From positions 74,413,834 to 74,477,833 of the forward strand of contig OW240912.1 in assembly GCA_933207985.1 (NCBI GenBank): a stretch of DNA of 64,000 bases, read 5' to 3'. The number at the start of each line of letters is the position of its first letter. Position 1 is the first letter of the stretch. The notes under the pieces were generated by a model. The model had not been told where the DNA came from and ran no database searches. It was given only the letters and a program-made list of their open reading frames with translations. The stretch is from Pelobates cultripes (lineage: Eukaryota > Chordata > Amphibia > Anura > Pelobatidae). Made by a program: the position numbers and the translations under genes. Of the stretch, positions 12,210-23,619 are shown in pieces.

Positions 12210-14017
12210 TTTTTTTTTTTTGTCAATCTTTGTTTTATTGAGGCAAGCGTTATAAAAGGTACAGAATGAAGAAGGGGAGACGTACGTTTCTCATCCAGGA
12301 TAGGGATATGATAACACATTTTAACATCTCCTGTGAGTAACAGCCTCATTTTATATTAATTGAGCATTCCAGAATATTAATAACAAGCATAACTTATTAA
12401 TGCTTAACGTGGCTAGACAAAAGTAGAGTATGATATTGTTAAACGTGAGTAGCTCCTTGGCGAATCTGCCACCTTAACAGGAGGATGCTCAGTATTCAAG
12501 CTAGGTATAACAAATATCGTAAGATGCAAAAGGTTAGGTATAAGCTTATACAAATCGATTAACACTATTTGTTAGCGCTAGAGATTAGTGAGAGTATGCG
12601 CATGTTGTGTCTCACACCAAAAATATCGTACAAAATAAACATGCCATTTGCGTTATGGCGCAAGCTGGGTTAGTATTACTATTGTGGGGGGTCACATTGG
12701 AGTCGACAGGTTTGTAAGATTATGTGAAAATGTGTATGCTGTGCCCCACACCTGAGACTCCCAACAAAATAAACATGTTATCTACGTTATGTGTAAGCTG
12801 GGTCAGTATCACTATTGTAAGGAGTACCCGTGGGTTCGATAGGCTTGTAGAGTTATGTGAAAATGTGTGTGCCGTGTTTTTCATCAGAGATACATACTAA
12901 AGTAAGCATGTTTTTAACGGTATGGTGCAGGATGGATTAATATGTGAATGACCACGCTTTACACAGGCGAGTACAGGCACTGCCTGCTAAGCCAAGAAGT
13001 TTTCGTGGCTAGCATGTTAGGTAAGCAAAATACATAAAGCAGCGTACAAGAGGGTTTCAGCTGGCAGCGTTTATGATTTTTTACCCAAGTCCTAGCTATG
13101 TGTCATGAAGTTCGCAAGGCAATAGTTAGTGTGTCCGTTATTATCCTTTTTTGTACTCATCGCACTCCGCAGGGTATGCTGTTGTGCATCGGGGTGGATG
13201 TCGCTTGGTTCTGTGCAGAGTTGTAGATCCACTTCAGTTCGCCGAGGTAGCTGTTTCTTCCTGATGTTGTGGTGACACTGCATCCGTGGGCCACCAGTAT
13301 TTGGCCTGAGGCCTTAATAGGTGCTCATGCCCATTCGCCATTCATTCCATCAGCAGGATCGTGGGCCCAGGGTTCCGCCGGATCCCGGTATTCTCCCTGG
13401 GGGTATGGCAGGCTGTGGAGGAGTTCCTCCTGGTGAGCGCCCAGCTCAGATGAAGGGCGAGCTGTCTCTGGGCGTGCTGGGTTACTAGCGCCGTGCGCCC
13501 GATGTGTCTCCGGACTTGGGAGCAGCTGTATAGTATGAGTCGTTTGGTGTTTATTGCCCTGTGCGTCTGGCCAGCTAGTGACTGCAGGCTGCTTTGGGCA
13601 CTGCGGTTCGGTTCCCGCGCACATGGCCTCCGCCATCTTAGCCTTGGGTCTTGGGCCTGCATTGTGGTTTGGTAGTGCCTCAGAGTGTGGCTTTAGGGCA
13701 AGGACCGGGGATCAGGACCAGATCCGCCGATGTTCCATGCGCTTGTTGGGCTCTGTTGGGCAGGATAGTGGAGCAGCGGCCCTCCACTCCACTCACTGCC
13801 AGGCAGGATCCCGCCGGGTGCAGCAGGGATCTCTCCTCCAAAGGGACTAGAACAAGCAAGCCTCACCTCAGCTCCGGTAGCCTGTATACATCGAGGGTCA
13901 TGGTTGCTGGTTACTTATTTTCACCCAAATCACGATTTATAAGCTTAATGGGTCATTTTGTGAAGGAGCTGTTCTTTCCTGCGACCGCTCAGCTCGGCGG
14001 CCCGGCCCCGCCCCCCT
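12210..14017 (-). mobile_element. Retroposon with L1-like 3' tail and GC-rich 5' region
   Basis: Read on the minus strand, this element begins GC-rich (about 13100-14017), becomes AT-rich, and ends in CAAAGATTGACA plus an A tract (T run at 12210-12221). The flanks GACAAAAACATT (left) and GACAAAAAATTATT (right) look like a target duplication of roughly 8-13 bp. The terminal AAAGATTGWCA-A(n) resembles the L1 at 3518-3539. The GC-rich part carries a start-like AAGATGGCGGAGGCC (reverse of about 13623-13640) and short open frames rich in Pro, Ala, Gln and Arg, but no reverse transcriptase. The same family occurs at 57003-58121. I read it as a non-autonomous or internally deleted L1 relative. Confidence 0.65.
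12594..12960. repeat. Three diverged tandem units of about 135 bp
   Basis: Inside the AT-rich half of the retroposon, a unit repeats about three times, starting near 12594, 12731 and 12867. Shared landmarks are AAAATAAACATG (or AAGTAAGCATG), GCTGGGTYAGTATYACTATTG, TCGAYAGGYTTGTA and TTATGTGAAAATGTGT. The units differ at many positions, so the array is old. Copy B of the same family does not obviously carry it. Confidence 0.65.
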
Positions 14018-14024
14018 GACAAAA

Positions 14025-14975
14025 AATTATTTTAACAGCACACAATTAAAGATGCTATAGAACCCTAAATGTTTATGACATATTATGGTAGAGCCCATGT
14101 AAATGGAAAGGTAAATAACCCCTCATCACAGAGCACTCCAGGATAAATTTACTAGGTAAGGATTTCTTATAGTAATGGTGTAACATCCTATTTCTTAACA
14201 GAATTACTAGAAAAACCTTTGCACAGCCCACTTTGCAGTAAACAAGTCCATTATCGTTTCAGCAATATTGGATAATCAACAGATGAGTACATAGATTAGA
14301 ACAATGGGTATGTCTCTCAAGCATGATTCCAAAGGAACGATTTCAGCTGTTGGTAAGAGGTTAGTCTAATAATCTCTTTTCTTTCTATTATTGCAATTAC
14401 ACCAATAAGAACAAGACTACTGGCAAATCTCTGTATCAGATTACACACTGCCACAAGATAAACACATTAAGAAGACCCCCATTAAAAGCTATTAGTCTGT
14501 TAGATAACATACAGCAATACTGGTAAATGGAAAGTTTATTATTTTGTCAGCATGTGGAGATTTATCAGAATTGTTCTAGTGTGACAAGAATAGGAATCTT
14601 CACAAATGACTTACTGGCAATATGTCATCTGAAAAAATTATATTTATCATAAACCGGTACAATCACTCTGTTTGAAAACCCATTATTTGAAGCATGGTAT
14701 ATTAAAGTTATTATTATTTATTAAGCACAAATATATTACATATGCAAAATAAATATTCTAGATGTAATACAGGCATAAACTATTTAATCGTACACGAAGT
14801 ACAATAAACGAGAAAACCATGAAAGAAGAGACGATGGTTCTGCCCAAGCAAATGTAAATTCTAAAAGAATATGCTATAAATTTACACACAAAAATACACA
14901 AAAAAGTTAAATGTAATAGATCTATAGTCAAGAGAAGACTTCCCAGTGCACAAATCCCATGTAACTACAGTGTGG
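14025..14975. other. Unassigned AT-rich DNA
   Basis: No gene or element was recognised. TTATTATTTATTAAGCAC near 14709-14727 could be a short LINE-tail remnant. Confidence 0.5.
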
Positions 14976-15006
14976 TATTATTATTATATTATTGTTATTT
15001 ATAAAC

Positions 15007-15902
15007 TAAAATGAAAAATGAAAATTATTGGCCGAAACCAAAAATTCAGGATGCCCTTGGCCGAAAACTGAAACCGAAAATAACTTTTTTCCTCCAAATG
15101 ATTTTAAAATAGTTTTTCTATAATTTTATTAATATTAGACAGTTTAATTAATTTAATCTAATATTAAAAACTATAAGCCAATAAACTACAACCCATGTTT
15201 CTCTCCCCCATCTTCCATCTTTCACTACTCCCCTCTTCCATGTCTCTCACTTCCCCCCTTCTTCCTTGTCTCTCACTTCCCCCTTTTCTATCTCTCAATT
15301 TCCCCCCTTCTTCCATGTCTCTCTCCCCCCTTCTTCCCTGTTTCTCACTTTCCCCTCTTCTTAGGTGTACCTCTGTTCCATCTATCCATACTTCTCCTTC
15401 CCAAGCAGCACCTGTCTCTTTCACAGAGCCAACACCAGCTCTGCACACACACTGACCCCCTTCCCTGCTGTTATCCCTGTCATGGCAACGACGGGTGGCT
15501 CATCGAAATCCTGCACGGCATGCTCTGCATGTTTCAAAGTGAGCACCAGGTAGTCACATGACACTCTGCTGATTTAGTGCGTGGGGTTCTCTTATGGAGC
15601 TGCATGCTACCTGAGTGTCAGCTTGCCACGAAGGATCACTTCAGAAGCAAAGGGGGGTAAGGGCACAGCGCAAGAAGCAGCCCTCAGTGCTGCACAGAAA
15701 TACTATACATCACTGAGTCTTATCAGTAAGCTTCAATGAGGGCAGTCGACGCCCCCTTCTCCCACAATCACCTTGTGCCTGGGCATGGTGTAACCTGTGC
15801 ACCCGCCCAGGATCGGTCCTGGTGTAATTTTCAGCAGATTTGATCCCTTTTCGGCCGAAATGGGATAGGCCCGTTTTCGGCCGTAATTTTGGTGCATCCC
15901 TA
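15007..15902. mobile_element. Non-autonomous hAT element in L2
   Basis: The flanking sequence TTATAAAC is duplicated exactly at 14999-15006 and 15903-15910, the 8-bp target duplication expected for the hAT superfamily. The right end reads inward TAGGGATGCACCAAAATTAC then GGCCGAAAACGGGCC. The left end is degenerate but contains AAAATTATTGGCCGAAACC. The interior is a CT-rich minisatellite plus unassigned sequence with no transposase. It inserted into an L2 tail, so it is younger than that L2. Confidence 0.8.
15195..15370. repeat. CT-rich minisatellite
   Basis: Units of roughly 27-32 bp of the type CTTCCATGTCTCTCACTTCC repeat with variation inside the hAT element. Their reverse strand gives a low-complexity open frame rich in Glu, Arg and Gly that is not a gene. 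Confidence 0.75.
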
Positions 15903-16317
15903 TTATAAACCGCCTACAAATTCTGCAGCGATGTACAATGGGTGGACTAACAGACATGTATTTGTAACTAGACAAGTTGGACGCACAGGAACAAAGTGAG
16001 TTTGAGGGCCCTGCTCACGAGAGCTTATGTGCTTTTAAAGTATCATTGATCTGTACTTGTCTTGGGTCTATAGACTTTGCTTTATTGATATAGGGATCAT
16101 CTTATCATACAGATTTCTTTGTAATCTCTATGTTTCATGATACCCACTTCAGCATTCCTATAACAGATTGATGTTATAAGTCAAATTGTCAGAAGCCTAA
16201 TTATCCTCACCTAAATAAGTATTAATTCCTTCTTGAAAGGTTCCATGCCCTTTCTAATTTTGGAATTTGTCTATAGCTGCCTATATATCATTACCTATTA
16301 CCACAGCCAGGGACGTA

Positions 16318-16533
16318 TTAGCCGCGAGGCAAACAAGGCATTTGCTTTGGGCAGCACTTTCCAGGGGGCAGCCAAAAAAGCTGCCCCCAAATGCCCAGGC
16401 AAATGTCTTGTTAGCCTGGCGGCTAACTGACAATCTAGGCGGGCGGGCGGTGCTGGCGAGGGAGCACTGATTAGTGAGCTCTCTGCCCAGTTCCCTCGTG
16501 CCTAGGGCAGCACAAAACCAGGATACACCACTG
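16318..16533. mobile_element. Short hAT-like MITE
   Basis: This is a 216-bp element with ends CAGGGACGTATTAGCC and, from the right, CAGTGGTGTATCCTGG. The flanks ACCACAGC and ATCACAGA match at six of eight positions, consistent with a decayed 8-bp duplication. A second, truncated copy of the right end (GGCAGCACAAAACCAGGATA then CACCACTG) is at about 56741-56767. Confidence 0.65.
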
Positions 16534-16539
16534 ATCACA

Positions 16540-17285
16540 GAATATTGATTATTGGGGTAGGGTGTGAAATTCTTTTATCTAAGAGGAGATTTGAAGTCTA
16601 GATAGTTATGAATCAAGAATGTTTTTGAAATAAGTGCATAATATATATACAAAACACATTAGGTTTGTTTGCTCTCATGCACTTCCTTTTTCTGATTTGA
16701 TGTTGATGCTGTGTTTTTTATTTTTTTATTTTTACTGTAAAGGGTAAATTTTCGCTGTTTTACAAAAATGTTTACACTTTTTTTTTGTGTTATATTTACT
16801 GTTATGATTATGGGTCTGTTAGGTTCCTGTGTCTGTACTCCTTGAGAAATGCAAATTATGAACAATAGTATAATGTTGCAAAGAAAGGCTAAGGGATCAC
16901 CCTGAGAGCCAATCACAATAATGACATGCCTTACCTTGTGTGTCGGCCGTCACTACGTGTATTAGTCATGGCAATGTACAGGGTATGTAGCTTGTCACAA
17001 AGGGATTAACCCAGAAAATCATGTTAACTTTTGCATTTGAAGAAACAATTTAAGCAACATAACCACCGCACCTGGTTTGACATAAATCAGAGCTCTTCTT
17101 AAAGTCCAGGGACCACCCTGTCCTCGGCTGCATTGATAAAGTAGATGTAACACTTCAGCTGTATCAGTGTACATTTTATTTCACATTGATTGCCTGGGAT
17201 TACTGGTCTGACCTGCTTCAAGCACTCTCAGCCAATCAATGGCGTCTAGGTTGGGCAATAATTACACTGATAATGCTAAAATGTT
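16540..17285. other. Unassigned DNA
   Basis: There are T-rich runs near 16710-16790 and no gene. CACTCTCAGCCAATCAATGG at 17223-17242 resembles the interior of several MITEs in this window and may be a fragment of one. Confidence 0.5.
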
Positions 17286-17287
17286 AA

Positions 17288-17746
17288 AGGTTTACTTCAA
17301 CCAAAAAACAGCGTTTTCATAAAAGGTGGGAGGCTCCCTAAAATATAAAAACAACTGCTCTTAAAATCACCTCCATTCAATTGCCGAGTCCAAGTTCTCC
17401 TCTCAGTCCAATCCTCCTTGGCTAATTTCACTCCCCTTGGTTGGAGAGAGAGGGAAGTCTAGGAGGACAGAGGTGGCATGGAGGAGGGGGCCGAGCCACA
17501 GTTGACTGTGTGGTGCTAGCATGCTGATGTCAAATGCTAATTTCGGCACAAAATTGGCATTGGCCAGCCTGGAATTTTGTTCTGGGCTACAAAATGATGC
17601 TGCCAGAGATGGAGTTACCACCTCTGGCAGCTAAGGGGTTAATCTCCGTATGGGCAGCATTTCAAATCGAAGCGCTGCACATAGACACTCCAGGTACCAT
17701 GACCACTTTCAATCAATGAAGTGGACATTGTGCTTGAATTAACTCT
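17288..17746. mobile_element. T2/Kolobok-type MITE
   Basis: TTAA flanks lie at 17284-17287 and 17747-17750. The left end is AGGTTTACTTCAACC; the right end reads inward AGAGTTAATTCAAGCAC. An imperfect hairpin (TGACCACTTTCAAT with TGAAGTGGACA) lies inside the right end. It is non-coding. Confidence 0.7.
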
Positions 17747-17750
17747 TTAA

Positions 17751-18065
17751 TTTTACATGTATGTAAGGCCAAGCAGGGAGCATGTGTCCTGGTTTATATC
17801 CAATCATTTGTAAACAGCTTGATGTTACACCAGGGGAAAGTGCCAGGACAATCTAGGCAACCTAACTACCACAGCGAGCTGTAAAGATTATATTGGGTAG
17901 AGTGCCTTTTTAAAAAAAGGCAAATACAAATACTGGAGTTTTTTTTATAGCCTTGTAAAAATAATATAACGTTTAAGAACAATTAAGCAAATTAACTTAC
18001 AATTTGTCCTAACATGGTAGTACAATAGTTGTGACATATTTGCAGTATCTATGAATTTAATTAAA
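17751..18065. other. Unassigned DNA
   Basis: Nothing recognisable is present between the MITE and the oligo(T) start of the next retroposon. Confidence 0.5.
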
Positions 18066-18250
18066 CCTTTTTTTCCCCAATAAACGTTTTATTGCCATGT
18101 TTGTGTATACCAAGGTAAAGTCGACATATAAATCAACGAAGGAGCATGGCAACATGCGTACACGGTTTAATCAATCATTATTTTTATAGTGAAAAAGTAA
18201 AAAAAATATAATTATTGTCAACTTGTAGACTGCAGTCTTAAAAAAAGTTG
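18066..18250 (-). mobile_element. Retroposon 3' tail, oligo(T)-headed
   Basis: CCTTTTTTTCCCCAATAAACG then TTTTATTGCCATG on the plus strand looks like the reversed 3' end of an L1-type retroposon, comparable in layout with 12210 and 30911. Only a short, mostly AT-rich part survives. The family and 5' limit are uncertain. Confidence 0.4.
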
Positions 18251-18535
18251 GCATTTATAGATCATTTACATCTCTTGTAATGTGCACTTCGCCTACAAAG
18301 AGGAGTGCAATGTGAGTAAAGGGAAAAAAAATGGAAGCAGAAAGCAGCTAAAGTGAAGATAAAACCTAAGAAAATCAAGAAATAAAAAAAGAATTTAAGT
18401 ACCAAAGAAATACCTGCAAAGTGCATGGTTTAGGCTTATATCTTAACCAAAATTTTATTAGACCCTAATCACCACATAGAAAATGAAAGCATTTTTAAAA
18501 TGATCTTCATGGAAGAACCACTGTCCCACCTTGTA
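18251..18535. other. Unassigned A-rich DNA
   Basis: A-rich sequence without a recognisable element. Confidence 0.5.
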
Positions 18536-18965
18536 ATGGTTATGGTATGTATACATAGGACACGAGGTCACACATTTAGACTGGAAGAAAAGAGATTTAG
18601 TATAAAAGGCAAAGGAATTTTTTTTTTACTGTAAGAACAATATAGATGTGGAATTATCTGCCGGAGAGGTGGTTTAATCAGAGTCTACACAGATGTTTAA
18701 ACAGCAATTGGATAAATAGTTATAAAAACAAAATATACAGGAATATACTTTTAGATTAGTGTGTAATAGCTGTTTGATCCAAGGAGATATCTGACTTCCA
18801 TTCTGGGATCAAGAAATCATTTTTGGAAGCGCCTCAGACTGGGTTTTTTGCCTTATTTTAGGTCAACAGCAAAAACAAATGTGAGAAAGACTGAACTAGA
18901 GAAACACATATATCTTTTCAACTTTGTAACTATGTAACTTTGTATTAAAATTTATTAGCCACTAT
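18536..18965 (+). mobile_element. CR1-type LINE 3' end
   Basis: The sequence translates brokenly as the CR1 C-terminal region (RTRGHTFRLEEKRFSIKGKG from about 18560), followed by a degenerate VRTI...NYLPE segment. The 3' tail AACTTTGTAACTATGTAACT (18921-18940) is CR1-like. Several stops and frameshifts make it an old copy. Confidence 0.72.
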
Positions 18966-20153
18966 AATTCCCAAAAATCTAAACAAATAGCAAAAGCATG
19001 CAGCATAAAAATTGGAAGAAAAAAATAAGATATTCATATCACAAGAAAACAAGATGGGTTTTCACTATTTTGATTTTTATTTCAATTTTCATAGATGTAG
19101 ATGAATAGCGAGAGATTAATCCATATAATCTCATGGTCAAGACAATACTCTTGTACTAACAATATAATAGGAGACATATTGGATTCTTGAAGCAATAGAC
19201 TATTTCCATTTTCTTCCATTGTATAATGATTATAGATTTCTCTAGAGGTGATAAAGAAGACAGAGCCAATTTGCTGTTAATACCCTATATGCATTTATTT
19301 TCTCTATCTGTTAAAATTCTAAATACCTGTCTTTAATGTGGGAGATTTGACATACACCCTCCTCTTAGGATTGTTGTAACATGTTCTAGTTTGTAAGGAG
19401 ACATATTTTATTTTATTTTGCCTTTGCCACCATCTCTAAAGTTTCTATTTAAGAAATAAAATGTTTTTTTTTGTCTGTATAAGCTATATATCCAAATACT
19501 TACATAATATTAAATAAATTAGAAATTATGGTTAAAAACCAATGGTTTTAGGTTGACAAGTTTAGAGATATCATCCTTGATTTCATTAATTAGTTGTGCT
19601 TAGGGTTTTGAAGATGTTTATAGGTAATCCTGGAAAAAGAGTGCCCTAGTGCCCGAAAAATTGTAAGGATTCAAACAATTTTAAATAGGCACAACAGGTA
19701 CCATAACAAGCAAGTTGTAGTTGTTATAGTTTTTCCTTTAATATAAACTGTACTAAAGAATGTGGTAAAATTAGTACGTCTCTAAATTAGAAGTTAGTCT
19801 TCTGTAGTAGCTGCTCAATATCTTTGTAAAAGTAAAGCATTACTCTCAAACAATCCACAATTTTTAGTAGAAGACAAAAAAGAGGTAGGTACAGTGCTGC
19901 TCCCAGGCAGCATTGTATTTTATCTTGTGAGGTCCTCCGTTTATTGCAACCCCAAAAGAGATAAACAGAGGAACTCACAAGATAAAATACAGGTTGCATC
20001 TAATGGTAATGAGGAAAAATACAAGGCTAACAATTAAATATAGTTCAAAAAGATATATGGCTTTATTGTTCTTGATAATCCAAAATAGGTCCTTATGTTA
20101 AAAGAGTTCTTTGTAGACTGGTTAATTTGGGTACAGTTTCAGTAGGTCAGCAC
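18966..20153. other. Unassigned AT-rich DNA
   Basis: No gene or recognised repeat. TATCTTGTGAGGTCC near 19921 and CACAAGATAAAATACAGG near 19976 form a small inverted pair with no assigned meaning. Confidence 0.5.
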
Positions 20154-20740
20154 CAGTGTTATTTTGGCAGCAAATTTCAATTTAGTTTTAGTCATAGACT
20201 TTTGTCTAAAAAGCCATTTTGGTTTTAGTTGTATTTTAGTCATCTGAATTGTTTTAGTTTTAGTCTAGTTTTAGAGGACTAAATCCCCAGTAGATTTAGT
20301 CGACACGACTAAAATCGAATGGGTATAGTTAAAGCCTCTATTTATCTCCTTTGCCTCTTCCCTAGCCCGCCATATGTCTCATTTCCTCTCCTCCCTCCCC
20401 CATGTGTCTCATTTCCTTTCCTCCCTCGCCCATGTGTCTTAACTGCCAGTGTTAATTTTGGCAGCAACTTTCAATTTAGTTTTTGCCATTTTAATTTTAG
20501 TTGTATATTTTAGTTATCTGAATTGTTTAGTTTTAGTCTTGATTTAGTGGACTGAATCTCCAGTAGATTTTAGTCAAATAAATCTCCAGTAGATTTTAGT
20601 CGACACAACTAAAATCTAATGGGTATAGTTAAAGCCGCTATTTGTCTCCTTTGCCCCTTCCGTAGCCCCCCCCCCATATGTCTCATTTCCTCTCCTCTCT
20701 TGCCCATGTGTCTAAACTGCCAGTGTTAGTTTTTGTCTAA
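20154..20740. repeat. hAT-like MITE, tandemly duplicated
   Basis: A unit of about 290 bp occurs twice in direct order. Each starts CAGTGTTAWTTTTGGCAGCAA (20154 and 20448), followed by CAATTTAGTTTT, GTATTTTAGTYATCTGAATTG, CCAGTAGATTTTAGTCGACAC, ATGGGTATAGTTAAAGCC, and a C-rich tract ending CATGTGTCT. A third CAGTGTTAGTTTTTGTCTAA at 20720 closes the array. The CAGTGTTAATTTTGGCAGC end is of the kind found on hAT MITEs. It is non-coding. Confidence 0.6.
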
Positions 20741-22204
20741 TGGGCTCAAAAAATTGTGAGTGTTTTGAGTTCTAACCTCTTCTCACTAAATATTTATACA
20801 GATTACACTATGTTGTGTTTTATTTTTATCTTTGTATAGGTAATATTCATAACACCTTTTATCAAGTGTATTGTGCTTTTAAGGTAACATTTCTTCTATT
20901 GTGTGTGCTTTCACCTTGTACCCCTGGATTATAAACACAATTGTGTTGTTAAAATAGGTTAATCTGGTACAAACATATTGGCATACATTACCTTCTGTAA
21001 AGTTTTTATAAGTCCCATCACTTTTTTTTCATTTAGTAATTTCCTTGTTCCCAAAACAACAAACAAACATTGTTGTCACTTTCAAATGTATTATTTATTG
21101 ATTATGACAGCTGGGTTAAATAAAACACGTTTTACCTACCACAGTAAGTAAGTGGAGTGAACTCATCTGCTCTGACTAGTTTGATTAATCACACATGAAA
21201 AATATCATTTTTAGTCCGAGTCAATTTGACCTATTGTGTGGATATGTTTAATGTCATGGGCTTTTCCACTGATGTGTTTGCTTAAGACATAAACTGTGAT
21301 AGAGTAATGAAACATGTCTGTTTCCATTGACTTTTCTTTTCTATTCCCAGGCTAATGGTTTTCCGGATGTTTTGTACAGCTGGACTCAAGATAAAATTCT
21401 ATTGTCCACTTTGTTAGAGGGATGAAACTATCTATTAGGACCACCACAGGAGAAATGTTGCACTTTAACCCACTGCATGATATTTCAGGATGCTGTCCGT
21501 CTCTCAAAGAGGGAAAAATAGGAAAGTATTTGCCTAAACCACAAACTAATGTGATCTTCACTTGTATAAGATTGGTTAGATTAATCCAAAAACATTGCAG
21601 AAGAATATCAGATTACCCAAATTCCATAACAATCTATATTAACCTTGGAGTAATGCAAATTCTATATCATTTTTGGAATGCATATAGTTCCAATCTTGGA
21701 AGTCCAAGGAAAGGAATGATTGAATAGGGGAGATGACAATCAAGTTTAGTTATATAAATGGTGTACGTGACCGTGGAACATTTAAAATGGCAGCTCTCAG
21801 GAACTGAATATGAGCCAGAGAGAGCAGTAAAGTAGGGTATAAATTTATCAAGAAAAAACACTCAGGAACTAATATGTAATAAAGTTTTATTTTCACCAGT
21901 GTCTTTTCTGAAATAATATTTTATTATTTGCTTACTGCTCATTTGTGAATCTTCTCGAATAATGTTGGATGAGTCTGAAAATGCTTTGTCTTCTCAGACT
22001 GCCGAGAGACAGATACGTGAAAAGGACGTACACCATGTACCATAACTTATTTACTTTATGGAAATGATCTCATCTCCTTTCATATCATTTCCTTCACCCC
22101 ACATGAGCCATGGCTTCCATCTTAAGTTATTCAATACTGCTTTAATTTCAGACACACTTTCTGCCGTAAGTATCCAATTCCAAAGTCATTCCACTAGGCT
22201 GGAA
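20741..22204. other. Unassigned AT-rich DNA
   Basis: A 101-codon open frame at 21422-21727 has no recognisable domain. No repeat family is identified. Confidence 0.5.
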
Positions 22205-22228
22205 TTATATATATATATATATATATAT
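22205..22228. repeat. TA microsatellite
   Basis: About twelve TA units. Confidence 0.9.
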
Positions 22229-23239
22229 GTATAATACATTAATCTTAACAAACATCTCTCTAACTACCATGTGATTGTTTGCCAAAATATATTTGGAAAA
22301 CAAACCTAAGATTACTATATGTATACGTATATGTCAGTAAATGCTTATGTCTATAAATGCTTATGTCTGTATGCAGCACCTTCAAATCCTAGGCTACTAG
22401 TCGTGCCTTAAAAATTACTCACCTCTGCAAGCCTTAAGGATCCAAGCCACACATTTATCATTCCATTTTCATAAGCTGTAAGTTATTATGTATAACACAT
22501 TATATATAAGGAATGTAGAAAAAGTAATGCAGTGATTCACTAAGGTACAATGTGCACAGAGACGATTCTAGACTTGGTGAGGCCTTAGAAAAAGCTGAAA
22601 TACGAGTCCTCATAATTTAACCATCCCTCTCAGACCTATACATTGCTCATTGACCCTTTTCCCATAATCTTCATCCCATTCTCTCAATAAACTTGCTGAG
22701 AGTTTTGTGATGACAGGCCACCAGACCACGCACAAACTTGCACAATGGTGTGCTTGTAAAGGCTCTTAACAATTCTTGTCTGAATGCTTTACTCCTGCAG
22801 AACTTTGCTAACATATATCACTATGCCCACGCTAATATAATCCACAGGATATATGGTTTGAGACTCCAGCCCATATCCCCTTGTCCATCCTCCTATGTGA
22901 GGTGCCTGGGGACATTTGTCCCCACCTGCCCCCTTGCGAGCCCTCCAATACTGCATTCAGAATATTTAAGATATCCATGAAAACTCACTTCTTTGACAAA
23001 GCATTTCAAATATCTAGAAAAAGAGTGTGGTATATAATTAATATATACCTCCAGTGGAGCGCTATAAATGTTGAGGAATTACTTCACAGAATCTTGATTG
23101 GATCGTATACGTCGCATACACATATGAAATATAAAAATATATAATATAGTGCAGATTGTAGAACACTCGTGCAATTAAGGTGAGGTAGATAAATGGATCA
23201 CTCACATTTTCTAGAGCCTATATTATTTGCTCGGTAAAC
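22229..23239. other. Mostly unassigned; possible L2 coding scrap
   Basis: At about 22955-23020 the plus strand reads FKISMKTHFFDKAFQ, resembling the C-terminal FKxxLKTHLF region of L2-type ORF2. The rest is unassigned. Confidence 0.35.
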
Positions 23240-23615
23240 TGGACTGGTATGCTTTTTAGGGCAGCATCCCACCACTGTTTCTCCGATGTCCCTCGCACCG
23301 GTGGTAGAGACCTAATGTGCATGTGCAGCAATGGCCGCACACGCGCATTAGACCTCCCCATTATTCAATGCTATCCTATGGGGATTTTGGCGATGCTGGA
23401 GGTTCTCATGCATAGCATGAAGACGTCCAGCGTTTTATAACACACTTTTCGTGTTCTAAGAACCCACAGCCACTAGAGGAGGACTTAACCCTGCTATGTA
23501 ATTATTGCAGTTTGTAAAAACTGCAATAATTACACTTTCAGGGTTACGGGTGGTGGGAGTTGGCACCCAGACCACTCCAATGAGCAGATGCGGTCTGGGT
23601 GCCTGGAGTGTCCCT
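23240..23615. mobile_element. T2/Kolobok-type MITE, right end clear
   Basis: The right terminus GGAGTGTCCCT is followed by TTAA (23616-23619). Just inside it a perfect 12-bp stem, GGCACCCAGACC (23562-23573) with GGTCTGGGTGCC (23592-23603), forms a hairpin. The interior (CGCACACGCGCATTAGACCT and CCTATGGGG near 23335-23385) resembles 35520-35600. The left limit is uncertain. Confidence 0.6.
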
Positions 23616-23619
23616 TTAA

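Larger units (their letters stand above)
14976..16045 (-). mobile_element. L2-type LINE 3' end, interrupted by a hAT element
   Basis: On the plus strand this reads as the reversed L2 tail: a TTATTATTATATTATT run (14976-14998), then after an insertion CGCCTACAAATTCTGCAGCG (15911-15930), ACAATGGGTGGACTAACAG (15935-15953), GGCCCTGCTCACGAGAGCTTA (about 16007-16026). This is the reverse complement of the 3' region at 5742-6191. It is split by the hAT element at 15007-15902. Confidence 0.78.

Noticed and set aside
13325..14019. Overlapping frames on both strands at about 13.3-14.0 kb
   Set aside because: This is the GC-rich 5' part of a retroposon. The frames overlap on both strands and none has a recognised domain, so they are recorded under the element only.
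15164..15455. Glu/Arg-rich minus-strand frame
   Set aside because: It is a product of the CT-rich minisatellite inside a hAT element.
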